A stretch of 27,097 bases of DNA, from assembly GCA_023426145.1 (NCBI GenBank), contig JAFABG010000029.1:1-27097 (forward strand), in the 5' to 3' direction. The notes beneath the pieces were generated by a model, which did not search any database, was not told the origin of the DNA, and was given only the letters and a program-made list of their open reading frames with translations. This stretch comes from Bacteroidota bacterium (GTDB lineage: Bacteria; Bacteroidota; Bacteroidia; Bacteroidales; Bacteroidaceae). The translations under genes were made by a program, and so were the position numbers. Positions 1-7,525 of the stretch are shown one piece after another; the stretch's first letter is position 1, and each line of letters begins with the position of its first letter.

Positions 1-4
1 TGCA

Positions 5-87
5 TATAAGTTGTGCATAGAGTGATGACATATTAAAAGTTTGCTCACTTCTAATATACTAAATATCACGAATATGTACAACTTATT
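5..87. repeat. Imperfect inverted repeat upstream of the first gene
   Basis: TATAAGTTGTGCATA at 5-19 is matched in reverse complement by TATGTACAACTTATT at 73-87 (13 of 15 positions). Further GTACATA copies lie at 125-131 and 142-148. No protein or RNA gene overlaps these. They could be regulator sites or chance A/T-rich similarity; the function is not known. Confidence 0.3.
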
Positions 88-179
88 TGAAAACATCTTA
101 TTAGATAATTAATTCCGCCAACGGGTACATATAGTTAGTTTGTACATAGTAATAATGGCACTTATTAGTAAAAATGTAC

Positions 180-187
180 TATCTTTG
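180..187 (+). promoter_or_regulatory. Bacteroides -7 promoter element
   Basis: TATCTTTG matches the Bacteroides sigma-ABfr -7 consensus TAnnTTTG exactly. No convincing -33 TTTG is seen at the usual 19-21 bp. Transcription would begin near 191, so translation should start at the ATG at 207 and not at the in-frame ATG at 174. Confidence 0.5.
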
Positions 188-206
188 CAGCCATAATTTT
201 AAGTAT

Positions 207-833
207 ATGAGGAAAAATATATTCATATTGCTAATCACCTCTCTCTTCTGTTTAGAGGGGGTTGCACAGAATACAACAAAGAACTCATTGGAGTTAGGCT
301 TCCAATTTTATGGACTGCCTATTCCAGATATAGAACTTCCTATGGGTACTATGTTTAGAATCGGTTATGACATAGTCCCTTATAAGAAGAACCTCGTCTT
401 TAGTATCCAACCTTATGTCGGAGGTGGTTTATTCGCGCAAAAAGCCTTAAAGGGAAGAGAAACAGACTATGATTTTAAATATAAATATAATATGGGTGCC
501 TGGGAGTTAGGCATAACTCCTAAACTATACTACCCTTTGGCTGAAGACGAACTCTATGTATACTTAGCCAACGAATTCAGTTTTATCAACATGTACGCGC
601 GGACATGGGATAATGACAAAACCCTTGTCCGACGTTCAAATAATTATATGGACTTTTATTATACTTGTAAAATAGGCGTTTTAGTGAAAAGTTGGAAACA
701 GAATGCAGCATTTTGGATCGGGTATACCACACTTGATTTAGCAGAAACTATCAATAAGAACCGACCGCGTGAAATCTCTGCCTACAGAAACGAGAAACCG
801 GGTATTTGCTTTGGAGCAAGCCTCTATTGGTAA
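207..833 (+). CDS. Exported, probably outer-membrane beta-barrel protein of unknown function
   Basis: The protein has 208 residues when started at 207; an in-frame ATG at 174 lies upstream of the predicted transcription start. Residues 1-20 form a signal peptide: charged MRKN, a hydrophobic stretch, then a VAQ-type cleavage region. The mature part shows alternating polar and aromatic residues, many Tyr and Gly, and ends in ASLYW. A terminal aromatic residue is usual for outer-membrane barrels sorted by the BAM machinery. I recognise no named domain. It stands alone, with its own promoter and with hairpins downstream that separate it from the convergent xylose operon. The envelope location is an inference from the signal peptide and C-terminus; no substrate can be named. 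Confidence 0.65.
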   Translation: MRKNIFILLITSLFCLEGVAQNTTKNSLELGFQFYGLPIPDIELPMGTMFRIGYDIVPYKKNLVFSIQPYVGGGLFAQKALKGRETDYDFKYKYNMGAWELGITPKLYYPLAEDELYVYLANEFSFINMYARTWDNDKTLVRRSNNYMDFYYTCKIGVLVKSWKQNAAFWIGYTTLDLAETINKNRPREISAYRNEKPGICFGASLYW

Positions 834-985
834 AATAGGATAACATACCTTCGTCTTTCATTAAGGACTGTTTAGACAACTTCATTTATGATGTTTTCTT
901 ATGGTGCTTAATTTATCAATTCCTCAGCGATACATCAATCACGTTAAATAAGTTACTGATTTATTGCAAGATATGTATATAAATA

Positions 986-1020
986 ATTATGACACCATAC
1001 CATTGGCATGATGTCATAAT
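986..1020. repeat. Inverted repeat (9-bp stem) between convergent genes
   Basis: ATTATGACA at 986-994 pairs with TGTCATAAT at 1012-1020 around a 17-nt loop. It sits between convergent transcription units and may help termination, although no T-tract follows it on either strand. Confidence 0.4.
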
Positions 1021-1029
1021 CTTGATAGA

Positions 1030-1064
1030 ATCCTGTCATCACACTAAAATCTTGATGACAGGAT
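1030..1064. terminator. 12-bp hairpin, terminator-like, at the 3' end of the xylose operon
   Basis: ATCCTGTCATCA at 1030-1041 pairs perfectly with TGATGACAGGAT at 1053-1064 around an 11-nt loop. It lies just beyond the stop codon of xylE and also downstream of the first plus-strand gene. Neither strand shows a run of T after the stem, so it may work as an mRNA 3'-end stabiliser or a weak bidirectional terminator. Confidence 0.45.
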
Positions 1065-1082
1065 AAAAAACACTAACCTAAT

Positions 1083-2534
1083 TTAATTCTTCTTCCAAAG
1101 CTTACTCATGTCTTCAAGAGTCTTTCCCTTAGTTTCTGGCACCCATTTCCAAACAAAAACAGCCGCAGCAACACAAATAATTCCGTATAAGCTATAAGCA
1201 AACATCGGACTAAAATCATACAATGCGGGGAAAGTGGACGACACGATATAGTTGAATATCCACTGAAAAGCAACAGCTATTGCGACCGCTTTACCACGAA
1301 TCGTATTGGGGAATATCTCAGAGATTAAGACCCAACAAATTGGTCCCCAAGACATCATGAAGAAGGCAGCATATACGATCACTGAAAATACCGGAACGAC
1401 CCCTTTTATAGCCATACTATCACAAAGAGCGACGGCAAAAGCCCCAATAGCCATGCCTATGGAACCAATAATCAACAAAGGTTTACGTCCAAAACGATCG
1501 ACAGTGAATATAGCTACCAAAGTGAATATGATGTTTACGATACCCATGATAACAGTTTGCATCATACCACCACCTTCTGCACCTGCGTTTTCAAATATTC
1601 GTGGAGCATAATATAGCACGGCATTAATTCCTATAGCTTGTTGAAACACAGAAAGTAAGATACCAATAACGATTACGGTTACTCCATACGTAAACAGCTT
1701 TTCTGTTTTTTCATGCGATGTAGACTTTATATCATTGAGAATTTCCACAGCTTTCAATTTGCCGTTAATTTTCTCCAAAATAGAGTACGCTTTATCTTCT
1801 TGTTGCACCAAAACAAGGTAACGTGGAGTCTTAGGCACAAAAAACAACAAAAGGCCAAAAAAGGTAGCAGGAAACGCTTCTGAACCAAACATATAACGCC
1901 ATCCTTGATTCACTGTCCACATATCCGATTCGGGGCTTACAGAATACATCCCAGCAAGATCTTTAACGATGATAGGATTCTGATGCCCTCCCATGATTAG
2001 GAAATTTACAAAGTAAACAACTAACATACCAAAAATGATGGCAAATTGATTGCACGAAACCAACGTTCCACGAATATTCGAAGGTGCGATCTCAGCAATA
2101 TACATCGGACATACTGCCGAGGCCAATCCTACGCCAATTCCTCCTAATACACGATAAAGATTAAACGCTATAAGCAAATCCATGTTAGGCTTTCCATATT
2201 CGAAAAATAGCACTTCTGGATAATAGGATCCCAATGCTGAAAGAAAAAATAAGATGGCCGCAAGTCGTAAAGAGTTTCTTCGGCCTAAGCGAGAAGCAAA
2301 AACACCTGACATAGCACCTCCAATCACACACCCTATTAAAGCGCTTGAAGAAGTTATCCCATGCATTACTTTGTTATAATGGAAATCGGTGGCCGACAAG
2401 AAGAAAGCTTCTAGTCCTTTCTCGGCACCTGAAATCACTGCAGTATCATAACCAAAAAGTAATCCTCCTAAAATGGCTACAGAAGTTATTGAATACAGGT
2501 ATAATTTACTGCCTTCATTCATTGTATTATTCAT
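1083..2534 (-). CDS. xylE: D-xylose/H+ symporter, MFS sugar porter family
   Basis: This 483-residue inner-membrane protein should import xylose with protons. Sugar-porter signatures appear in order: GYDTAVISGAEKG in helix 1, the GRR loop motif at about residues 84-86, PMYIAEIAPSNIRG after helix 4, QQAIGINAVLYYAP in helix 7, DRFGRKP after helix 8, the WVLISEIFPNTIRG segment and a C-terminal PETKGKTLE. The Gln-Gln and Asn of QQAIGIN are sugar-binding positions in E. coli XylE. The length is usual for the family. It is the last gene of the minus-strand xylose cluster, and the substrate is inferred mainly from that context. A second ATG at residue 5 could be the true start. It is separated from xylA by 95 bp holding a strong hairpin, so it is probably expressed at a different level from xylA and xylB. 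Confidence 0.93.
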   Translation of the reverse strand: MNNTMNEGSKLYLYSITSVAILGGLLFGYDTAVISGAEKGLEAFFLSATDFHYNKVMHGITSSSALIGCVIGGAMSGVFASRLGRRNSLRLAAILFFLSALGSYYPEVLFFEYGKPNMDLLIAFNLYRVLGGIGVGLASAVCPMYIAEIAPSNIRGTLVSCNQFAIIFGMLVVYFVNFLIMGGHQNPIIVKDLAGMYSVSPESDMWTVNQGWRYMFGSEAFPATFFGLLLFFVPKTPRYLVLVQQEDKAYSILEKINGKLKAVEILNDIKSTSHEKTEKLFTYGVTVIVIGILLSVFQQAIGINAVLYYAPRIFENAGAEGGGMMQTVIMGIVNIIFTLVAIFTVDRFGRKPLLIIGSIGMAIGAFAVALCDSMAIKGVVPVFSVIVYAAFFMMSWGPICWVLISEIFPNTIRGKAVAIAVAFQWIFNYIVSSTFPALYDFSPMFAYSLYGIICVAAAVFVWKWVPETKGKTLEDMSKLWKKN

Positions 2535-2578
2535 AGTTTAAAAATGTAGATAAAGTAGTATAGTAATTAAATAAAAGT

Positions 2579-2615
2579 AAAAGCGATAAAGCAAGATTCA
2601 TGCTCTATCGCTTTT
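2579..2615 (-). terminator. Strong intercistronic hairpin (terminator or attenuator) between xylA and xylE
   Basis: AAAAGCGATA at 2579-2588 pairs with TATCGCTTTT at 2606-2615. After one mismatch the stem continues with AGCA/TGCT, leaving a 7-nt loop. On the minus strand the stem ends in TTTT and a T-rich stretch, as in an intrinsic terminator. It begins 14 nt after the xylA stop, so it probably ends or reduces transcription before xylE, or protects the 3' end of the xylA message. Confidence 0.7.
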
Positions 2616-2629
2616 GTATTTGAGGGTTA

Positions 2630-3946
2630 TTAGCAATACATGTTCAATATTGCTTCATAAAGTTCTTGTTTTCCACTGGTTTGTTTTGGTTCGCCTTTAG
2701 ATTTAGCATAGGCTACAACATCTTCTAAAGCCAATTTTCCACTTTCAAACTCTTTGCCTTTACCTTCATCGAACGATGCATAACGATCTGCCAACATTTT
2801 TGTATATGGAGAATCGTTCAGCAAAGCTGCAGCGCTTTCTAAAGCTCTTGCCATGGCATCCATACCGGCGATATGGGCAATGAAAATGTCTTCAAGATCA
2901 GTTGAATTACGACGAGTTTTAGCATCGAAGTTTGTTCCACCTGTTCCGAGTCCATCATTACGAAGGATTTGCATCATAGCCTGAGTCAATTCATAATTAT
3001 CGATAGGGAATTGATCGGTATCCCAACCATTTTGATAATCACCACGATTAGCATCAATTGAGCCAAGCATACCATTATCTACTGCAACAGCCAATTCATG
3101 TTCAAAAGTATGGCCAGCCAAAGTTGCATGATTTACTTCGATATTAACTTTGAAATCTTTCTCAAGTCCGTGAGCCTTTAAGAAACCGATAACTGTCTCT
3201 GTATCCACATCATATTGATGTTTTGTAGGTTCCATCGGTTTAGGTTCGATCAAGAAAGTTCCTTTGAAACCACGAGAACGAGCATAATCACGAGCAATAG
3301 TCAACATCTGTGCTAAATGTTCTTTCTCTCTTTTCTGATCTGTATTCAGAAGAGACATATACCCTTCACGACCACCCCAGAAAACATAATTTTGTCCACC
3401 AAGCTCTATCGTTGCATCAATAGCATTCTTAATCTGCACAGCAGCACGAGCTACCACATCAAAATCAGGATTAGTTGCTGCACCATTCATATAACGTGCA
3501 TGACCAAACACATTTGCTGTACCCCACAATAACTTGATTCCAGTTTCGGCTTGCTTCTGCTTAGCATAAGCCACAATTTCTTTCAAGTTAGCTTCATATT
3601 CCTCAATACTAGCACCTTCAGAAACCAAATCAACATCATGAAAACAGTAGAATTCGATACCAATTTTTTGCATGAATTCAAATCCAGCATCCATCTTATT
3701 TTTTGCTGCTTGTACAGCATCTGCATCACCATTCCATGGGAATTGCTTTGTACCCCCACCAAACTGATCACCACCTTCAGCACACAATGTGTGCCACCAT
3801 GCCATGGCGAATCTCAACCAATCCTTCATTTTCTTTCCGTTAATCACTTTTTCTGCATCGTAGTAACGGAACGCCATAGGATTCTTACTATCTTTACCTT
3901 CGAATTTAATCTTCTCAATTCCTGGGAAAAACTCTTTTACTGCCAT
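2630..3946 (-). CDS. xylA: Xylose isomerase
   Basis: The enzyme converts D-xylose to D-xylulose in the cytoplasm and needs two divalent metal ions. At 438 residues it has the usual length of class II xylose isomerases. The catalytic His lies in FHDVDL (about residue 103) and its Asp partner follows. The metal ligands are in FLIEPKP, IEVNHATLAGH and DANRGDYQNGWDTDQFP. VFWGGREGY is another family signature. The start MAVKEFFPGIEKIKFEG is the family's normal N-terminus. It follows xylB with a 61-bp gap and precedes xylE in the same direction. A strong hairpin follows the gene. Its 5' leader shares an 11-bp block with that of xylB. Confidence 0.98.
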   Translation of the reverse strand: MAVKEFFPGIEKIKFEGKDSKNPMAFRYYDAEKVINGKKMKDWLRFAMAWWHTLCAEGGDQFGGGTKQFPWNGDADAVQAAKNKMDAGFEFMQKIGIEFYCFHDVDLVSEGASIEEYEANLKEIVAYAKQKQAETGIKLLWGTANVFGHARYMNGAATNPDFDVVARAAVQIKNAIDATIELGGQNYVFWGGREGYMSLLNTDQKREKEHLAQMLTIARDYARSRGFKGTFLIEPKPMEPTKHQYDVDTETVIGFLKAHGLEKDFKVNIEVNHATLAGHTFEHELAVAVDNGMLGSIDANRGDYQNGWDTDQFPIDNYELTQAMMQILRNDGLGTGGTNFDAKTRRNSTDLEDIFIAHIAGMDAMARALESAAALLNDSPYTKMLADRYASFDEGKGKEFESGKLALEDVVAYAKSKGEPKQTSGKQELYEAILNMYC

Positions 3947-3958
3947 AATTTTAATCTA

Positions 3959-3969
3959 TTTAAAAGTTA
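3959..3969 (-). promoter_or_regulatory. Leader block shared by xylA and xylB
   Basis: The minus strand reads TAACTTTTAAA here, 12 nt before the xylA ATG. The same 11 bases lie 10 nt before the xylB ATG. This may be an A/U-rich translation enhancer, since Bacteroidota rarely use Shine-Dalgarno pairing, or a regulatory site. Confidence 0.25.
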
Positions 3970-4007
3970 TTATACTATCATTTTTAGCTTGCACGCTAGT
4001 TTTTACT

Positions 4008-5504
4008 TCATTGTGGTGTCCCCATTGATTTTTCAAGGCGGCATTTCCATTTAGCGTATGCATCAGCATACTCTTGCTTTTTAGCGACATTGGGTTCAAT
4101 CACATCTAGCTTATCTAATGTAGCAAAGGCTTCATTATTGTCTTTATAGATATTAGCACCAATTCCCGCTCCTTTTGCTGCACCTACAGAACCATCCGTA
4201 TCGTAGAGTTCGATGGTAGCGCCTGTTACACCAGCCAAAGTATCACGAAAGATAGGGCTTAAAAACATATTAGCATGTCCAGCGTGTATCTTGTTTACAG
4301 GAATACCCATTTGCCCCATAACATCAATTCCATATTTGAAAGAGAACACGATTCCTTCTTGAGCTGCTCGTATTATATGTTGCTTGCCATGAGTATTGAA
4401 ATCAATCCCTCGGATACTGCATCCTATTTCCTTATTGTTCAACATTCTCTCAGCACCGTTTCCAAATGGAAGAATACTGATTCCCGCACAACCAATAGGA
4501 GCTTTTGCAGCTAATGCATTCATCTCATTATAAGAAATTCCCTCTGGAGCAATCGTTCGTTTAACCCATGAATTAAGAATCCCGGTTCCATTGATACAAA
4601 GCAACACTCCCAAACGGGTTTGCTCGAGCGTATGATTGACGTGAGCAAAAGTGTTCACTCTTGATTGTTTATCATAATTCACTTCGCCATTTACACCATA
4701 TACCACGCCTGAAGTACCCGCCGTAGATGCTATCTCACCTGGATTAAACACATTCAACGACAAGGCATTGTTAGGCTGATCACCTGCACGATAAGTTATT
4801 GGAGTACCTTCTTTCAATCCCAATTCTTTAGCCGCAATCTCATTAACACGTCCTTGCTCTGCAAACGTTGGTTTTATATCAGCGATTAATGATGAATCAA
4901 ATCCATAATAATCCATCACGATATCAGCCAAACGATTATTTTTAAAATCCCAAAACATCCCTTCAGATAATCCTGAAACAGTAGTACAAATTTCGCCACT
5001 TAGTTTCATTGCAATATAATCTCCGGGAAGCATTATTTTGTAAATCTGCTCATAAATTGCAGGCTCATTATCTTTAATCCATGCTAATTTTGATGCTGTA
5101 AAGTTCCCTGGAGAATTTAATAAATGAGAAAGGCATTTTTCTTCTCCAATAGTTTTAAAGGCATTCTGACCATACGGCACTGCTCGCGAGTCACACCAAA
5201 TAATGGAAGGACGTAACACTTGCTGATTCTTATCCACGCATACTAAACCGTGCATTTGATAAGATATACCAATCGCTTTAATTTCAGGAGCACTAATGCC
5301 CGACTCAGCCATTATTGCTTTAGTCGCTAACTTTAGGTTTTCCCACCAACTGTCAGGATCTTGTTCGGCCCACCCCGGATTTACCGCTATAATATTGGCT
5401 TCAGTTTTTGGAAAAAATGCAGTTGAAACACACTTTCCAGTTTCAGCGTTTACCAAACTCGCTTTTACAGACGAGCTACCTATGTCATACCCCAATAAAA
5501 ACAT
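4008..5504 (-). CDS. xylB: Xylulokinase, FGGY family
   Basis: This 498-residue cytoplasmic kinase phosphorylates D-xylulose with ATP to give xylulose-5-phosphate for the pentose phosphate pathway. The N-terminal half begins with LGYDIGSSSVKASLVN, the phosphate-binding loop of the sugar kinase/actin fold. WCDSRA and the catalytic-base segment AGDQPNNALSLN lie in the middle. The C-terminal ATP domain carries STAGTSGVVYG and later DGSVGAAKGAG. The length fits XylB. The gene sits between the Nudix regulator (62-bp gap) and xylA (61-bp gap), all on the minus strand. That context supports xylulose over other FGGY substrates. An operon with xylR upstream is likely, since no terminator is visible between the two. 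Confidence 0.96.
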   Translation of the reverse strand: MFLLGYDIGSSSVKASLVNAETGKCVSTAFFPKTEANIIAVNPGWAEQDPDSWWENLKLATKAIMAESGISAPEIKAIGISYQMHGLVCVDKNQQVLRPSIIWCDSRAVPYGQNAFKTIGEEKCLSHLLNSPGNFTASKLAWIKDNEPAIYEQIYKIMLPGDYIAMKLSGEICTTVSGLSEGMFWDFKNNRLADIVMDYYGFDSSLIADIKPTFAEQGRVNEIAAKELGLKEGTPITYRAGDQPNNALSLNVFNPGEIASTAGTSGVVYGVNGEVNYDKQSRVNTFAHVNHTLEQTRLGVLLCINGTGILNSWVKRTIAPEGISYNEMNALAAKAPIGCAGISILPFGNGAERMLNNKEIGCSIRGIDFNTHGKQHIIRAAQEGIVFSFKYGIDVMGQMGIPVNKIHAGHANMFLSPIFRDTLAGVTGATIELYDTDGSVGAAKGAGIGANIYKDNNEAFATLDKLDVIEPNVAKKQEYADAYAKWKCRLEKSMGTPQ

Positions 5505-5514
5505 GATTTCATTC

Positions 5515-5525
5515 TTTAAAAGTTA
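5515..5525 (-). promoter_or_regulatory. Leader block shared by xylB and xylA
   Basis: This is the second copy of the minus-strand block TAACTTTTAAA, 10 nt before the xylB ATG. Position and sequence agree with the copy before xylA, which suggests a common role in translation initiation or regulation. Chance in A/T-rich DNA is not excluded. Confidence 0.25.
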
Positions 5526-5566
5526 ACATTAAAAAGTAAGTCTATTTATTTCTAAGTATCAGCTAT

Positions 5567-6304
5567 TTATCGCCTAATCTTATTATATATTTTTTTATCA
5601 AATTTATAATAACGTGCTGCACGATGAGCCACTCCTTGTTGTTTCTCCTCCAAAGGAACTACATACTCCATCATGGCTATTTTTTTATGAAAGTTACGCA
5701 CGTCAACAGGTTTATCATACACAAGTTCAAACAATGTTCTCAATTGAGCAGCCGTAAATTTCCGAGGCAATAGTTCGAAAAGCATCGAAGGGTTAAACTC
5801 TACAAATTGTCTGATATACACCAATGCTTCTTTGATAATCAAGTTATGGTCAAAAGCCAACATCATTATATCTTTCAACGCTACCCAGCAAGCTTGGTGA
5901 TCATCCAAGTTCTTATCCAATGTCCGGTCTATTTTTACCATCGACAAATAGGCAATAGTTACAATACGCTCAACCCTCGATTGCATTGCTCTTTCCAACC
6001 AACGAACATCTTTAGGGTTACAGGTTCTGTTCTTCGAGCCAAAGGCCTTGAACTGAATCAAGTTTACTGTCTTAAGTCCTGTCAATTCATTAAGAACGCG
6101 CTGAGCAGCCTCGTCTAGGTCCTCATCCATATAGATAAGACTTCCTGGAAGTTTCATATCATGATATACTTCACCGTTCTCTTCACCAGCACGCTTCACT
6201 AGTAAGACTTTAAGTTGTTCACCGTCAAACCCAATCACTACACAGTCCACTGAGATGTGATTATTTGCCAATGGTACATTTTTCTGTAAACTTTGCATAT
6301 TCAT
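5567..6304 (-). CDS. xylR: Nudix-domain transcriptional regulator of xylose utilisation (NrtR/AraR-like)
   Basis: This 245-residue DNA-binding regulator is the first gene of the xylose operon. Residues 15-150 are Nudix-like, starting at ISVDCVVIGFDG. The Nudix box region is G54 to L77, but it carries an extra residue, and the catalytic REUxEE core reads RVLNEL, so most metal-binding glutamates are gone. This suits a ligand sensor better than a hydrolase. The C-terminal part, from about residue 160 (RKFTAAQLRTLFELVYDKPV, then RNFHKKI), is the winged-helix segment typical of NrtR-related factors. Related Bacteroides proteins include the arabinose regulator AraR. The xylose assignment rests on gene order. 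A consensus promoter lies 17-47 bp upstream. The effector is probably xylose or a derivative, but this is inference. Confidence 0.85.
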   Translation of the reverse strand: MNMQSLQKNVPLANNHISVDCVVIGFDGEQLKVLLVKRAGEENGEVYHDMKLPGSLIYMDEDLDEAAQRVLNELTGLKTVNLIQFKAFGSKNRTCNPKDVRWLERAMQSRVERIVTIAYLSMVKIDRTLDKNLDDHQACWVALKDIMMLAFDHNLIIKEALVYIRQFVEFNPSMLFELLPRKFTAAQLRTLFELVYDKPVDVRNFHKKIAMMEYVVPLEEKQQGVAHRAARYYKFDKKIYNKIRR

Positions 6305-6320
6305 TTTATTATCAACAGTG

Positions 6321-6351
6321 CAAATATAGAAGCCTTAAATCATTGAAACAA
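6321..6351 (-). promoter_or_regulatory. Promoter of the xylose operon
   Basis: On the minus strand, TATATTTG (6321-6328) is a perfect Bacteroides -7 element. A TTG at 6349-6351 stands 20 bp upstream at the -33 position. Transcription would start near 6317, giving a leader of about 13 nt before the xylR ATG at 6304. Confidence 0.7.
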
Positions 6352-6369
6352 GATAAATAAGTATGCTAT

Positions 6370-6382
6370 AAAACATTGTTTT
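6370..6382. promoter_or_regulatory. Palindrome upstream of the xyl promoter, candidate operator
   Basis: AAAACATTGTTTT is a perfect odd palindrome, 18 bp upstream of the -33 element of the xylose operon promoter. It could be a regulator site. I do not know the XylR consensus, so this is only positional evidence. Confidence 0.25.
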
Positions 6383-6583
6383 CCATATATATACATATCA
6401 TACAACATACAATATCAAAACAAGGTGTTATCTTCCTAATTACAATATGTATTTTAAGGTTTCAATGGAGCCCTATCCCATCTAGATCATCATTAAAACA
6501 TAGAGCTTTATTATCAGCACATTTCATCATTTCCCACATCTATACGCAGACAATGACTTATTGTATTTTAAACGATATCATAT

Positions 6584-6614
6584 TTTGCGCCCGACATTTT
6601 TTTTACTATCTTCG
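6584..6614 (+). promoter_or_regulatory. Promoter of thiD
   Basis: TTTG at 6584-6587 (-33) is followed after 19 bp by TATCTTCG at 6607-6614 (-7, one mismatch to TAnnTTTG). The predicted start near 6618 leaves a leader of about 21 nt and fixes the ATG at 6639, not the in-frame ATG at 6561. Confidence 0.65.
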
Positions 6615-6638
6615 CATGCGAATATTAAAAAATCTAAA

Positions 6639-7475
6639 ATGAGACCTCATCCAGTCATTTTGTCTATTGCAGGCTCCGATTGTTCAGGAGGAGCCGGAAT
6701 TCAAGCCGATATTAAAACCATTTCGGCATTAAGCGGCTACGCTGCTTCAGTAATAACATCCGTCACTGTACAGAACACCCTAGGTGTACAAACAATATGT
6801 TCGCTTCCTTCGGAAATAGTAGGTGGTCAGCTTGAAGCTGTAATGGAGGATCTGCAACCTGATGCTATAAAAATAGGAATGATTAATGATGCTCAAATCG
6901 TATCAATGATAGCCAGTTGCATTCGAAAATATTCACCCGCACATGTTGTTTATGACCCAGTAATGCTATCTACCAGCGGAAAAGAGCTCATGACCAACGA
7001 AACTTTGGAAGAAATTAAGGAGAACTTGTTACCTCTTGTGACCTTAGTCACCCCCAATATAGATGAAGCCATGGTACTGACCAATATAAGAATAGAAAAC
7101 ATAGAAGACATGCATGAAGCTGGTGAAATACTGGTGGACAAATACCACACTAATTTTCTAATTAAAGGTGGACATTTAGCTGGATATAATGTTTATGACA
7201 TGTTATTACTCACAGACCATACTTATCATATCTACCAACATGCTAAAATAAAAAGTAAGAATTTGCATGGAACCGGATGCACGCTTTCTTCAGCCATCGC
7301 AACCAATTTAGCAAATGGGTTTGCAATGAACGAAGCTGTCCAACATGCTAAAGAATATATTATCAAAGCCATTATTGACGGGCAGAATTTAGAAATTGGA
7401 AAAGGAAATGGTCCCCTATGGCATTTTCCCGACACCTCTGCACAAATGTGTACATATTGTGCGGTTATGTCATAA
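6639..7475 (+). CDS. thiD: Hydroxymethylpyrimidine/phosphomethylpyrimidine kinase
   Basis: This cytoplasmic kinase phosphorylates HMP and HMP-phosphate in thiamine biosynthesis. It is 278 residues long from 6639; an upstream in-frame ATG would add 26 residues that do not resemble the family and lie in the promoter. The ribokinase-fold motifs appear in order: SIAGSDCSGGAGIQADIKT at the N-terminus, SVTVQNTLGVQ, DAIKIGMI, VYDPVMLSTSGKEL, LVTPNIDEA and LIKGGH. The C-terminal anion-hole signature HGTGCTLSSAIA contains the catalytic cysteine or base region. No other thi genes are in the window, so it is expressed alone from its own promoter. fabD follows, with a separate -7 element just after the thiD stop. 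Confidence 0.95.
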   Translation: MRPHPVILSIAGSDCSGGAGIQADIKTISALSGYAASVITSVTVQNTLGVQTICSLPSEIVGGQLEAVMEDLQPDAIKIGMINDAQIVSMIASCIRKYSPAHVVYDPVMLSTSGKELMTNETLEEIKENLLPLVTLVTPNIDEAMVLTNIRIENIEDMHEAGEILVDKYHTNFLIKGGHLAGYNVYDMLLLTDHTYHIYQHAKIKSKNLHGTGCTLSSAIATNLANGFAMNEAVQHAKEYIIKAIIDGQNLEIGKGNGPLWHFPDTSAQMCTYCAVMS

Positions 7476-7482
7476 AAAACCA

Positions 7483-7490
7483 TAACTTTG
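7483..7490 (+). promoter_or_regulatory. -7 promoter element of fabD
   Basis: TAACTTTG is a perfect TAnnTTTG element, 8 bp after the thiD stop. A TTG at 7457-7459 is 23 bp away, longer than the usual spacing. The predicted start near 7494 gives a leader of about 32 nt and supports the fabD start at 7526. Confidence 0.55.
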
Positions 7491-7525
7491 CACCCGCATT
7501 AAAAAATCAATTAAATTATATAGAT

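Larger units (their letters stand above)
6305..6638. other. Intergenic region between divergent xylR and thiD
   Basis: These 334 bp hold the xylR promoter at one end, the thiD promoter at the other, and a 13-bp palindrome at 6370-6382. Between about 6385 and 6580 I see only A/T-rich sequence without a convincing gene, hairpin or RNA. Confidence 0.6.

Noticed and set aside
174..206. Longer start for the first gene at 174
   Set aside because: The extra 11 residues precede the signal peptide, and the -7 promoter element at 180-187 lies inside them, so transcription would start after this ATG.
3317..4054. Plus-strand open frames opposite xylA
   Set aside because: They are antisense to a certain gene, rich in Phe, Ile and His as expected from reverse reading, and have no motifs.
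6561..6638. Longer thiD start at 6561
   Set aside because: The stretch overlaps the -33 and -7 elements and adds 26 residues not found in ThiD proteins.
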